Made by a program: the position numbers and the translations under genes. Below, one piece after another: positions 16,401-28,900 of a stretch of DNA of 64,000 bases; position 1 is the stretch's first letter; the number at the start of each line of letters is the position of its first letter. A model generated the notes under the pieces. The model searched no databases. It saw only the letters and a list, made by a program, of their open reading frames with translations, and was not told where the DNA came from. This stretch comes from Udeniomyces pyricola (Eukaryota; Basidiomycota; Tremellomycetes; Cystofilobasidiales; Mrakiaceae): positions 373,543 to 437,542 of the forward strand of contig BCIK01000018.1 of assembly GCA_039545295.1 (NCBI GenBank), written 5' to 3'.

Positions 16401-18126
16401 GAATGTTGCAAATTCCTGGCAGAGGCACACGTAAGTTGGGTTCAGTGACGGTACAAACGACATCATACAACACCAAGATAACGTTCGCTTACCCTGACTG
16501 CTGCCACCTTCTCTCCGACAATGATTCCAAAGGCTTGAAGAAGGATGATGTCGCAAAGGGTTGTGTATGTGATGGCTGGGCCGCACTTCATCAGTCCAAG
16601 ACTAAGTCTCTCTGCTACGGTGAGGGTAATGGGAGTGGAAGTGACGGCCCTCGTCTATACAAACGCACCATGGATTACAGTCAGTTCCGAGGAAACCACA
16701 CTGACACAACCCGATATGTTATGGCTGACAAACTCACGACATGAGCCATATTCTCCACACCAACGACGAAGATGACGAAAGGAAGCAGGAACCACGGCAC
16801 TCCGTCCAGCTTCCAGCCCATAACGACGCAGATTGAGCCCGAGCATGTCTTTGAATGGACATCAATGGAGATTAGAGCGTGCCTATGTGAAACCTGGTCG
16901 TGGTTGACTGGAGAAGGGGAAGCAGGCAGAACGAACCGTACTACAAGCTAGCTCGACGACATAGGTGAACGCGAGACCGAACCGGTCGTGTACTTGGGTC
17001 ATGGTCTGGAGCGAGCGAAACGTCGAGGCAAGAAGAAAGCCGTAGAGGAGTATGATGGGAATGGGGACCGTCCAGATGGAGAGGAAAGAGGAGGGACCCG
17101 TCGAGAGAGATCTGGCGGTGTGAAGAGGGTCGTCCAGAACCGAGGAGGACTGCGCAAGATGGACCGGGCTAGGTTGGCAACGTTTCCCCAGAATGACGCA
17201 AACGTATGCGAGGAAGGCAGACTCACTTTCAACCTCCAGAGTTGGCTCCTTTCTCCTACTCTTCCCCACAACACCGAATTCGGAACAGCTTCCCGGACAG
17301 TATCGATCCAAGCCGTCTCGTTCCATACCGCGTCCGAGAGGCGGAAGAAGCAGCTCCACTCCTCCCACTGACGTACGCGAGGTGTCGTCGAACTTCCCAG
17401 CCAAGGGTAGTTGATGCAGTGAACGAGACCAAGAGCCTGTGACGCTTCCGAGCTCTGTAGCCTCACCAGATCGAGCTGAGCACCTCTAGCAAGTTCCTCC
17501 CCCGCGACCAGGTTGCCGAGTGTCGACGCGTCGCCCAGCCAAACAGTCTCTACTCTCCAGTCAGACTCTTCACTCCCCCGCTCAGCCTTTTCGAGCAGCC
17601 AGTTTGACTCCGCCTGCCAGAGACTGTCGAGCCTTTGTCCACAATCGAAAGGAAAGTCATCGCGTGGGGTCTCGTCCGGCGGGTTAAAGAGAGGGCTCAG
17701 GAGCGGGGCATTGAACATGCTGCTTGGGCGGGAGGTCGAAGAGAACGAGTTTGGGTTGGAGATCGTTTGGTACTGGACAGCAAGCGCTGGATAGAGGAGA
17801 GTAGTGATGACGAGGCATGAGATGAGGAGTACTTTGATTTGATTGCGGGCGACGTGAACGCCAAAGCGAAAGAAACTGCGTTCAAGAAACGTTCGGGGAA
17901 GAGCGACCGGCGATGAGGCGGTTGGCGTAGGAGAGGGTCTTTCTGAAGGCGTCTGTCGAGCATCGTACAACCGGAACGAAGAGGGAGATCTAGTTGAAGT
18001 ACTATGCTGGCTGGCACCATCGCCGTCAAGTTCCGGCGGCCGAGGGGGTGGAGGCCGTTTTGTTGGCGGGGCAAAGGCGAGCGAGAGCGGGAAGGGAAGC
18101 AGCGAGAGGAAGAACGGCGTCGGCAT
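13409..18126 (-). CDS. SREBP cleavage-activating protein (SCAP) homologue with sterol-sensing domain
   Basis: In its family this ER membrane protein senses sterols and escorts the transcription factor SREBP/Sre1 for activation. Exons on the minus strand: 18126-17227, 17149-16937, 16848-16738, 16654-16493, 16415-16333, 16257-16242, 16162-13409; 1412 residues. A proline-rich N-terminus precedes TM1 (about 97-117) and a luminal loop of about 200 residues. The sterol-sensing domain (about 325-495) contains IPIILLYGFLL, FVIFVVGVENM, VTSTPITLTVAERLSLGL and ISIDMQRLDLADLL; the last matches the end of animal SCAP domains closely. Two more membrane segments (about 562-580, 680-706) precede a WD40-like C-terminal half, where one repeat ends in DGIALVWK. 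The sixth exon is 16 nt. An in-frame stop 39 bases upstream supports the start, unless an upstream coding exon exists. Patched or NPC1 are less likely because of the WD40 half. Confidence 0.88.
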
Positions 18127-18859
18127 CGCCGAGGTGGGTGCAAGACCGGGGGAAGTTGTCGACTAGACGGTGTCGAAACGGGTCGGCCTGTTGAAGACGA
18201 GCCAGAGCAAGGGACTGGGAGAGGGGGAAGCTGAAGGTTGACTCTGCTGCGACCCGGCGGAAAATAGGAATCGAACGAGTTGAACGTTGAACCGAGGGAG
18301 AGGTCTCGGAGGGAGCTGCAATCGAAACTGAGAGGCTGAGATCAACGGGCGCTGTCGGACTCGAGGGTGGCCAATAGATCTAGTTATTAGCGGTAGCGGA
18401 TGAAAAGGAACGATCACTCTTGGACTGGTGTGGTTGTGATGGATAGGAATGCGCAGTGGAGAGTGAAGGGCACGAATGAAGCTGATTGAGCACAAGTGTG
18501 AGAATGATTGAGCTGCTGCAGAGAACGGAAATGAGAACGGACGTTGATGGTGGGTGCTGGCGCAGGCGGCTGGGTGTTGAGTATTGGATGGCTGACACAT
18601 GAGCTTACAGAATCTTGCTCATATACTTGTAGAATCAGAAGTGTAGGCTTACAGAATCTAGAGCCGTCATGGCTGGCCAGGGTAAGCCAAGGTAAGCGCG
18701 TGGGCATCCTCCACCTTACACGTCTTCGCCTTCTTGCTCTTACACTTACTCCTCCTCCTCATCAACCCATCGTCGCATCTCTCAATCTCCTACTCCTCCT
18801 CCCCTCCCTTCCTTTCCCCCTCCTCCCCTTCCAACCACCCAACACCCAATCCGCACATC
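18127..18859. promoter_or_regulatory. divergent promoter region SCAP / CCT1
   Basis: This 733-base region separates two genes transcribed away from each other, so it must hold both promoters. A 13-bp direct repeat, GCTTACAGAATCT, occurs at 18603 and 18647, with a partial relative (TGTAGAATC) between. The 120 bases before the CCT1 start are CT-rich. I looked for a canonical sterol regulatory element and found no convincing match. A 145-codon frame on the minus strand is probably a chance or leader sequence. Confidence 0.6.
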
Positions 18860-21759
18860 ATGGGTTCCATGTTTCAGCGAGATCCCCGTGCCGGGTGAGC
18901 CTCCGTCCCTTCCCAACTCAAACCAAGTCCAATTCGAGAAAGACGGCTCGAGCTCATTCATGTCTCTTTCCTCCCTCACCCTTCCCCTTTCCTCTGTCTC
19001 TCAGGCTCTTCCTCGGTGGCGACCGTGTCTCCGGGGCCGAAGTCAGGAACCAGAATGGTATGTTGTTAACTCGAGCTCTTTTACTGCCCCACCCTCATCA
19101 ATCGACCTGACACTCGCCCAACTTTGCTGCGTCTGCCTTCGTTCCAGTTCTCGCCGCCCAGACGATTGCCAACATTGTCAAGTCCTCGTTGGGCCCTGTT
19201 GGTCTCGACAAGGTAAGTTGATCTCCTTGATTCTCTCTAGGTTCTCGAATCTTGTGTAGGATTGCCTGTGTACTGAGCCACGTCCTTCTTCATTGACTAT
19301 ACAGATGATGGTCGACAACATCGGAGTGAGTACCCTTCGCGCGTCTACCACAGGGCTTTGTCTCGCGTTTCTGTTGCTTGCAAAGCGTATTCACGTGTTA
19401 AACTGTTGCCTACTTTGTGCTTGTACAGGACGTTACTATCACCAACGATGGAGCCACCATCCTCCAGCTTCTTGAAGTCACCCACCCTGCCGTTCGTCGC
19501 AAGCTGTCTCCCATCAACCTTTGGTTTACCTCTTGCCAAACATGCTGGGCCTTGCTTACCTTCCTTGTCCTTCCGCTTGCTTGTTCCTCCTCTCTTGATC
19601 ACAACGACGCCGATTCGCATCTGTCCTCTCAGGCTCGAATTCTTGTGTCTCTTGCCCAGCAACAGGACAAGGAGGTTGGAGATGGCACGACCTCGGTCGT
19701 CCTGCTCGCTGCTGAGCTCCTTCGACGAGCTAACGAGCTTGTCAAGAACAAGATTCACCCAACGACCGTCATCACTGGTTACCGGTACGCTCTTGTGATT
19801 GCAGCCGACTACAACGTGATCGACGCGTGTGAAGAACAAACTTACCGACGAGCTATTTGTTTGGTGTCTTTGACGGCGGTTTTAGACTTGCGTGCAAGGA
19901 GGCCTGCAAGTTCATGAACGAGCAGATGTCGACCCCTGTTTCCAAGCTCGGACGAGAGTGTCTCATCAACGTTGCCAAGACCTCGATGTCGTCCAAAATC
20001 ATCTCCTCGTGAGTAGGCTTGAGGATGAAGACCAAGTGGGTTCCTATAGTCGCATGGGATGTTAAGCTGATTCCCAACCGTTCCCTGATTAATTCACCTA
20101 GGGACGATGACTTCTGGGCTCCCCTCGCTGTTGATGCCATGCTTGCTGTCAAGACGACCAACCCCCGAGGCGACATCAAGTACCCTGTCAAGGCTGTCAA
20201 CATTCTGAAAGCCCACGGAAAGTCGGCCAGGGAGTCTCTCTCGGTCAAGGGTTACGCCCTCAACTGCACCGTTGCTTCCCAGGGTACGTCGACGGCTCGT
20301 GTATGCTCTGTCATGCTCAATCACGCTTGCTCGAGCTGACTTTTTGGACATGCCCGCCTCTTACAGCGATGAAGACCCGTATTGTTGGCGCCAAGATTGC
20401 CTGCCTCGACATCAACCTTACTAAGCAGAGGATGCACCTCGGCGTTCACATCACCATCGACGACCCGAAGCAGCTTGAGGAGATCAGGAAGAGGTCAGTT
20501 GTCCTGCTTAGCATATATGCAGTTTCACGCATTGCATCGTGGTGCCCTTGGTGGCACTGGTTGATGGCTTCTGACGCAATGCCCGTTGGTTACATTCACC
20601 TCTAGGGAGTCTGAGATCACGCTCGAGAAGATTCGCAAGATTCTTGCGTCGGGGGCCAACGTTATCTTCACCACCAAGGGAATTGACGATCTCTGTCTCA
20701 AGGAGTTCATCGAGGCTGGTGCGATGGCCGTCCGACGATGCCGCAAGGAGGACCTCCGACGAATCGCTAAGGCGACTGGTGCGACCCTTGTCTCGAGTCT
20801 GGCGAACCTGGACGGCGAGGAGACGTTTGAGAAGGAGTATCTCGGTCACGCCGAGGAGGTCGTGCAGGAGAGGATCTCGGACGATGAGCTTATCCTGGTC
20901 AAGGGTACCAAAGTTGTTAGCTCGAGCAGTATCATCCTCCGAGGAGCCAACGGTGAGCCTTATGCATTCCCAAGTCGGCTAGCTTGTTCGCCTGCGTATT
21001 TCCCATCGGTGCTGAATCTGGTCCTTTCTCTGTGCAGATTACATGCTCGATGAGATGGAGAGGGCCCTTCACGACTCGCTGTGTGTCATCAAGCGCACGC
21101 TCGAGTCTGGAAGTGTTGTGCCCGGAGGAGGCGCTGTCGAGGCCGCTCTTTCGATCTACCTCGAGAACTTTGCTACCACCCTTGTACGTCCCGTCACGCT
21201 GCATGCTTTTAGCCGTGATCGGGCTCCTGACTCCATGCCGTACTGTGTTATCGCTTTGTTCTTAATATCTTGCAGGGATCGCGTGAGCAGCTCGCCATTG
21301 CCGAATTCGCTGCTGCCCTCCTCGTTATTCCCAAGACCCTTTCCGTCAACGCTGCCAAGGACTCGACCGACCTCGTCGCCAAGTTGCGAGCTTACCACAA
21401 CGCAGCTCAGACGGCCTCGGTCGGAGATCCCAAGAAAGCGCTTGCCAATTACGGTCTTGACCTGATGAAGGGCGAAGTTCGTGACAACGTGAAGGCGGGT
21501 ATCCTGGAGCCAACGATTTCCAAGGTCAGGAGTTTGAAGAGTGCGCTCGAAGCGGCCACCTCGCTGCTGAGGATTGACGATGGTACGTATAGCCGAGAGC
21601 TATTTCTTTTTCGCTTCGCGCTTCTGGATCGAGACACACGAGACAAGCTAGGATTTCTGGCTGACGGCTGATCTGATGTTCCTCTACCACGTGACTCTTG
21701 ATTTTCTAGCCATCCAAGTCGCGCCGGAGCAGCGGGGCGAGGATCCTCACGGTCACTAG
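18860..21759 (+). CDS. TCP1: T-complex chaperonin subunit alpha (CCT1/TCP-1)
   Basis: This is one of the eight subunits of the cytosolic CCT/TRiC chaperonin, which folds actin and tubulin. Exons: 18860-18894, 19005-19057, 19148-19212, 19305-19325, 19429-19491, 19633-19784, 19886-20008, 20102-20283, 20367-20493, 20606-20952, 21038-21183, 21276-21582, 21710-21759; 556 residues, as expected. Group II chaperonin signatures are visible: NIVKSSLGPVGLDKM, TITNDGATIL, the ATPase motif GDGTTSVVLLA, and VVPGGGAVEAALS near the C-terminus. The N-terminal LGGDRVSGAEVRNQN and the LDKMMVDNIGDV stretch fit alpha rather than other subunits. The start lies at CATCATGGG after a CT-rich leader. Exon 4 is only 21 nt. 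Exons cluster at the 5' end as in the neighbours. Confidence 0.93.
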
Positions 21760-22653
21760 TGGGAGAAAGTGAAGGGAACAAAAAGGGATGAGGGGATGTA
21801 ACCGATTTATGACACTAAGCTAGAGCGCTAGAGCGCTTATAGAGAGATGTTTCATTTTGTGAAGCGAGGGCTTTTGGCGCGTTTCAATTGATCATTTTAT
21901 TCTATCGCCCTAGTTTGCGCTGATCGAGAAAAGATGTTGCGTGGTTGGCGCTGGCGCGTGGCAAGCTAAAAAGTTGTCAAAGATTTGAGTAGTCGAGATT
22001 AAGAGTGGCGCAAGATTCGATAATTTCTGCATTCGTTGGCAAGCCTCATGAATTCGCCTCGGGCACCCCGGCCGGGGGAGGGCATATAGGCTGGCGGATA
22101 ATTGGCCGTCGGCCTTTTGCCCGCGCGTGACAGGGGAACGATCGATATTCGATGGGCAATTGGCTGGTGTAGATGTGGCTGGCAAATGGGCGAGAACGAA
22201 CCGAGCTGGATGAGGCGGGATGGACAGGGGGAGGGTGTGAAGGATCAAGGGGGGAAGGATTAGAGTAACAAGGCAGAGTCTATCGATCGGTTGGAGAGTC
22301 GACAAGAAAGGAAAAGGAAAGGAAAAGGAAAAGGCGAGAGAGATATGTATGAGGGGATGCGTAGATCCCTATCCGGATCTAGCCGAGTCAGAGCGCGCAA
22401 GTCGGTCAAATTGCGGGGGGGGATTGGCTAACCCCTCCCCCTGTGACCAACTCGGGATCGTCAAAAACGAGATTGTTCGGGCCCTTTCGCCTTCTGACTC
22501 CCATCGTCTCTCTCTCTCTCTCTCCGTCTCTCGTCTCTCTACCCCCCTTCTCCTTTCTTTCTTTCTCCCTCCCCCTCGCCCTCTGTCCCTCCGACCCCCT
22601 CGTTCACTACCGTCTCCAACCACCTCGCCCCCCCCCCCCCAACCTCTTCCATC
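21760..22653. other. intergenic between CCT1 and glutamine synthetase
   Basis: No gene is visible in these 894 bases. The last about 150 bases are a CT-rich leader with a C10 run just before the start codon. GATAA cores occur at about 22018 and 22095; they could serve GATA factors that act on nitrogen genes, but two cores in this length are close to chance. A CTAGAGCGCTAGAGCGCT direct duplication lies near 21820. Confidence 0.5.
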
Positions 22654-25067
22654 ATGCCTACCAAAGACGCCTACGCTCACAACCCCCAGCTGCTCCAGCA
22701 CTACATGGACCTCGATCAGGGGGGCAAGACCATGGCGGAGTGTGAGTAACCGCACTGCCTCTCCCCTCACCTAATCCGCCTTCTTGCTCCATCTTTACTC
22801 ACCATACATCACACACAATACCCACTTCCCTTGCTGTCCTCTCTCAGACATTTGGATCGATGGCGATGGAGGTAAGTCGCTTCAGCCTTGGATCTGACCG
22901 TCTTCGGCCCACGAGCCGTGCGCCATGCCATCCCCCGCCTCCCCGGAAGCTCCTTTCCTGCTTTAGCCGCGCACCGCATTCTGTCTCACTCTCTGCTTGT
23001 GCCTGAGCCTCGATGCTGACTTTCTCTATGGGCAATGTACTTGTTGCGTTCTTTCTTCAGGACTGAGGTGCAAGACGGTGAGTTTGATGTCCCAATCGAC
23101 TTGTTGGATCAGGACGCAGGCCCAAACGACTTTAGGCTCCGAAACGCAACCTTGAGCAGCCCAAGCGCCCAAGGCTCTGTTGATCTTGCCCAGACGCGAC
23201 GCTTTGTGCTCAAGCGAGCGAAACCGACATGCCTCGTGGTTGTCTCTGGACACCACGGGAATTTCTCACATTGGTTGATTGTCCAGCTACCTACCCCAAC
23301 GGATCTTGTGCCTAATTTACCGTTGCATGGTGCTGATACCCTACCTATCTGAACGCATCGTCTTATCTCTCCGCTACCTTCCGCGCTCAGACCGTGAGTT
23401 CAATCTCCCCCCCCCCCTCATTTCCTCTCTCCTCTTCCCCCTTCGTGACCCTCCTTATGTGCTGTGAGTCAGGTCGAGTTGGTGACTGATCCATCAATTG
23501 GCCCGCTTTACACTCCTCTCCGACTCTACAGACTGTTGACGGCAAGGTCACCGACGTTAGCAAACTCAAGGAATGGAACTTCGACGGATCGAGTACCAAC
23601 CAGGCCCCCGGCCACGACTCGGATGTCTACCGTACGTCAGCTGCTATCTGGGCTTGTTCCGTTATCGTGCCGTGCGCGATTGGGTCGATTGCTCATCTCA
23701 CCACTCTTATCTTCGTTCCTTCGCCCTCTTCTCTTTCCTTTACCCCTTCTGTCCTTACGATAGTCCGACCCGTCAGCATCTTCAAGGACCCCTTCCGCAA
23801 GGGCGACAACATTCTTGTCCTGTACGTGACTCTTCCTTGGCATGAACCAATTTTAATCAGCCATCGCTGACCACATCGCTTGCTCCGTCCCTGACAGTTG
23901 TGAGACTTTCAACTCGGATGGAACTCCCAACAAGACCAACCACCGACACCGAGCCAACAAGGCGATGGACCTTGCTAAGGAGCACGAGCCCTGGTTCGGT
24001 CTTGAGCAGGAATACTCTCTTCTCGATGCCGATGGATGGCCTCTTGCTTGGCCCAAGGGCGGCTACCCCGGACCTCAGGGACCCTACTACTGTGGTGTCG
24101 GCGCCGGCAAGGTTTTTGCTCGAGATCTGATCGAGGCTCACTACGTAAGCATATTTCCTTTAATAAATGCTCATGTTCCTTTGAACGATTGCTGACTTGA
24201 CCATACCGTTTTTTATCATTTTTTTTTTTTTTTTCGAAAATGATTCTCAGCGTGCTTGCTTGTACGCCGGTGTTGAGATTGCCGGCATCAACTCTGAGGT
24301 TATGGCGTCCCAGTGGGAATTGTACGTCTGCGTTCGATCTCCAGAGCTGAGTGGTGGAGGGACAGTCCGACGAACTGCCACTGATGTACGATCTCTGTTT
24401 GTTGTCTGTCATCTTACAGCCAAGTCGGTCCCTGCGAGGGTATCGAGATGGGCGACCACCTTTGGATGGCCCGATTCTTGCTCGTCCGATGCGCTGAGGA
24501 GTGGGGAATCAAGGTTACCTTCCACCCCAAGATTGTAAAGTGAGTAGTCGCCCCTGTTCGCATGCTTTCCGGCTCGCACAACTCGCCGAACGCATCTCCT
24601 GACATCTGGCTCAATCGCTTTTCCGCAGGGATGGAGACTGGAACGGAGCTGGTTGCCACACCAACTACTCGACCAAGGAGATGCGTGAAGCTGGAGGAAT
24701 GGAGCACATCAAGGATGCTATCAAGAAGCTCGAGGTCAAGCATCGTGCGTCATCATTTTCCCCATCGCTCTGTGTACTCCGTTGCGATTTGTCGCTCATC
24801 GTCATTTCTTGCCCCCTTGCTATCCTTCTCCACGCAGTCGAACACATCGCCGTTTACGGAGAAGACAACGACCAGCGACTCTCGGGCAAGCACGAGACTG
24901 GTCACATCGGCCAATTCTCTTGGGGTGTTGCCAACCGAGGCGCCAGCATTCGAATTCCTCGACACGTCGCCCACCAGGGCTTCGGTTACCTTGAGGACAG
25001 GAGGCCCGCTTCCAACATTGACCCTTACCAGGTCACCGGCATCATTGTCGACACGACCCTTCTCTAG
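22654..25067 (+). CDS. GLN1: glutamine synthetase
   Basis: This enzyme makes glutamine from glutamate, ammonium and ATP, the entry point of nitrogen assimilation, in the cytosol. Exons: 22654-22741, 22848-22871, 23061-23077, 23532-23631, 23764-23821, 23898-24144, 24251-24321, 24420-24539, 24629-24744, 24838-25067; 356 residues, typical of the eukaryotic type. Diagnostic segments are [26 protein letters not shown] with catalytic glutamates, [25 protein letters not shown] and [10 protein letters not shown], the last with the active-site arginines. The third exon is 17 nt, and the intron after it is 454 nt, about five times the window's usual size. I checked that joining across this long intron keeps the frame and gives the expected LRCKT-TVDGKV region, so no exon need be missing. 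Confidence 0.95.
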
Positions 25068-25941
25068 TTTCTCCGCGCTTGTCCTTTGCTCGCTTCGTTG
25101 TATCAGCTCCTTCCGCGATCCCCTATTTGTTTCTCGGTTGCTTGCTTCATTTGATTTCCCTTCATTTACATCCACCTTTGGGCCTAGTTATTCTTCTCTC
25201 TTATTCATGCATTCTTTTCCACTCTAGACGTCGCGAGCCGCAGTTTGTTGAGATTCGTTTCGATTGGTGTATATCCGTGAGCTAGTGAGCGTGCGATCTT
25301 TGTTGCGTTTGATGTTCACTCTACTTGCCCGGCTCATTGCTTACAGGTCTGCCAGACTTCATCATGTTGGCCCAGCCAACACGTACTATAATTTATAATT
25401 GACATTCTGATTCCCCAAGTTTGCTTTAAGTACATGTCCCACTAAGCTGCCTGCCAGCTATTTGAATTCCAGTGCGGCTCTCATGCATGTCTCATGCATA
25501 TTCGATTCGGCGTCGTCGCATGTTATCGCTTAGATTACAAAGCTGTTTAGTTGAGTTTCACGATGGCAATGGTGCTCTCAAATTGCGCGAGCCTTTCTGG
25601 TCTTATATGGCACGCTCCGAGAAGAATTAAGAGGAAAGACGAATGAAATAGATCGAGATTCCAAACACGCACACACACACACACACACTGACAAACGCAA
25701 AAGAAGGAACGCAGATAGCTAGATATGGCGCGCGCGCACACGTGGGAGGAAAGACGAAACAAAAAGAAGAAACGAAAAGAGAGACGTCTGTCTATGACAT
25801 TGGGGAGGGATCGGAGCCGGAAGAACATCGAACAAGTGGTGTCACGTCAAGGGATCGAAAGAAAGGAGCAAGCAGAGAGAAGCAAAAAAAAAGAAGAGGC
25901 ATGCAGGCAAGGAAGAAAAAAAAGGGCGAGAAAAACGCCAT
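25068..25941. other. convergent intergenic region GLN1/EF3
   Basis: The pyrimidine-rich 3' flank of GLN1 (25068-25210) and the purine-rich plus strand (25725-25940, pyrimidine-rich on the EF3 coding strand) face each other. Between them lie a short CA microsatellite and unremarkable sequence. No gene is supported. Confidence 0.6.
25670..25688. repeat. CA microsatellite
   Basis: This is a perfect (CA)n dinucleotide run of about 9 units in the EF3 3' flank. Confidence 0.9.
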
Positions 25942-28900
25942 CTAGAGCTCCTCGTCGGTGAAGACCTCCTCTCCACGCTTTCGTCGGGCCATCCTGTCCT
26001 TCTTAGCCTTTCGGAGCTCGGCAGCGGACTTCTTGGCAACCTTGGCGACCTTGGCGATCTTGTTACCCATAGAGTCGAAGGTGTCCTCCTCCTCGTCCTT
26101 GGGCTTGTCGATACGCTCTCCGGTACCTTGTCCCTCAACCCAGTTGTGACCCGAGGCCTCGAGGTGACCATCTCGCATGGCCCAGACCTCAGAGCAAATG
26201 GACTCGGAGAACTCTCGGTTGTGAGTAATGACGAGAACACCACCCTCGAAGTCCTTGAGGGCCTCAATGAGCGCAGCAAGGGACTCTCGGTCCAAGTAGT
26301 TGGTAGGCTCGTCCAACATGATGACGTCTAACAAAGGGTAGACAAACAGGAAAGATAACAAGCATCAAGGTTCAGTAAACTTGTAGGCGCCAGGACGCAA
26401 ACAAGAAAGAAGAAAAAAAAAAGTGATTCGACTTACGGGGTCGTCGCCAGGTGGCGGCACCGAGAACGACCTTGACCTTCTGTCCTCCAGAGAGACCTCG
26501 CATGGTGTTGTGCGAAGTGAACTCGGCCTCGAGACCGAAGTCCTCGAAGTGCTTCTCGATCTCCTTTCGGACAAGGGGTCGCATCATACCGAGTCGCTGA
26601 GCCTCTCGGGTGTCGAGCTCGAGAACCTTCTTCTCGAATCCTCGGGTGATGAGCTCGTCTCGGGGCATCCAGATGTTCTCGGACGACGACATGCCCTTGA
26701 ACGAAACCTCGTACTCGTAAGACTATTGGATGGGGGGTTGGGAAGAAGGAGTGAAGGCGAGGTGAAGCACAGCGGTCAGGAACCAGATTCCATAAACATG
26801 AATCGAGCGCGTATGTAGAAAGGGGGAAAGGCGCGCAAACATACCTGCTTCAACTTCTTTCGGGCAACGATCTCGTCGATGAGCCTCTTAACGCCCTCGA
26901 TGACCATGACTCCTCCCTCCTTCATCTTCTTCTCCTCCTCCTCGGTGATGACTCGGTTAGCCTTGAGCATCTCCTCGAGATCCTCTCCGGTCTGGTATCG
27001 CCAGAGGAGGTAGTCAAGGGGAGTCTTGTCGAGGTGCTGGTCAATGTGGTGGAAAGCGTGCTGGGCGACGTAACCGACGACCAAGTTGGGGTGCTGTAGG
27101 AGGCAAAGCGAAAGAATCAGGAAGATGGGATCAGGACACGACGGACTTGCGGCAAAGGAGAAAGGTCGCACAGCCGAGGGAACAACAAAAAAAAGTAGAA
27201 ACCATGACGAACCTTCCAAACCTCACCACCCTTGTTGGGCTCCATGTCTCCGATAAGGATCTTGACGAGGGTCGACTTTCCGGATCCGTTGGGACCGAGG
27301 ACGGCGACTCGCGACGAGAGCGAGATCTGGAGGGTGATGTCCCAAAGCTGCTGGACGGGCTGGGTAGGGTACTGGAATCCGACCTTTCGCATCTTGAGGA
27401 GCGACTTCTCCTTGGTCTTGACACCGTCAAGAAGAGGAGGGTTGGGGAGTCGGAACTTGTACTCGTCGGCGGCGGCGAGGGAGTAGTAAGACTTGGCCTC
27501 GGGGACCATTCGGACGAAGTCCTCAAGGTTACCGGGCTGGAGCAGGCAGATAAGAATGAGACAAACGTGGTCAGCTTACGCGCAACACGAGTTAAGGCCG
27601 TGAACCGTAGATGCTGAAACCGGTAGTAAGAAAACATCACTCACGTATCGCTTGATCTTGAATCGGTTCAAGTGGATGATGTCGGTGACCGATCGGTTAA
27701 GGAAGTCCGAGTCGTGCGAGACGATGATGCAAGTGCAGGTGGTGAGCGCGCACAGGTAGTCAATGAGCCAGGTGACGTTGATGACATCCAACTGTAAGAG
27801 GGCGGAAAGGCAGCAACATGAAAGCCGTCAGTACCGATTCGGAAACAAACTTGGCCGGGCAAATTACACACTCGATGTGATAAACTCACGTGGTTGGTAG
27901 GCTCGTCGAGGAGCAAGATATCGGCCTTGAAAAGAATGGCTCGGGCAAGCGCGAGCTTCATCTTCCATCCTCCGGAAAGGGAGCCGATCGAGTGCTTCTG
28001 TCGCTCGTCGTTGAAACCGACCTCGGCGAGGGTGTCGTGAATCTCCTGGTCGTTTCGGACCGACGAGATTCGCTCGTCCGACTTGACCCAGTCGAAAATG
28101 CCGATCTCGGCCTCGGAACCATCGATGTCGTGGGCGACGTACCAGGTTCGGACAACGTCCGGGGAGGGGAAACCCTCGACCTGGCCGTTGACAATGGCGT
28201 TCATGAGGGTCGACTTTCCGGAACCGTTTCGGCCACAGAGACCGTATCGGTGTCCTCGCTTGAGTCGGAGGGTGGCGGTGTTAAGAAGAATCTTGGCTCC
28301 GTAAGCAAGGGAGAAGGTACAGTTGCAAAGATCCTCACCCTCCTCCTCGTCGTCGAAGGTTCGGGTGTCGACATCGACCTCCGAAGCAGCCTTCTGGAGG
28401 TACTCCTGGACGACCTTGAGGGGCTCAGAGCCCGAGGCGAAACCAAGGAAGGGGACGAGGTTGGTCTCCCACGAGGTCTGGTCGAAGTTTCGGGCCTGGA
28501 TGAGCTGGGCGGCGAGTCGCGAAGCGTAGACAAGGGAAGCGTTGTCCTCCTTGGGGGCAGCGATCTCGAGCTTCTTGTAGGTACCGAGGATAGCGGCAGA
28601 GGTGGTGGCGATCTCGACCTTGGGGGCGGGTCCAACATCCGAACCGTCGGAGTCGGCGGGGATGTTTCCGACCGATCGGAGGGTGGCAATGGCTCGGTTA
28701 ACGACACCTCGGGCCTCGGGGTCGGCAACGGTCTCGGAGACCTTGATGAGGGCGGGAAGGAGCTTGGGGATGAAGGGTCGGACGGTGTACTCGTTGTCGA
28801 CGAGCTTGGCCATGTTGTCAGTGATGACGGCAACCTTTCGCTTGGTGGCGGTCAATCGCTCTCCGATTCCTCGGGAAAGAAGGGGAACCATGAGGGAGAG

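Noticed and set aside
22000..22110. GATA-factor sites controlling glutamine synthetase
   Set aside because: Two GATAA cores in about 900 bases is near chance and neither has the full WGATAR form, so I do not call them regulatory sites.
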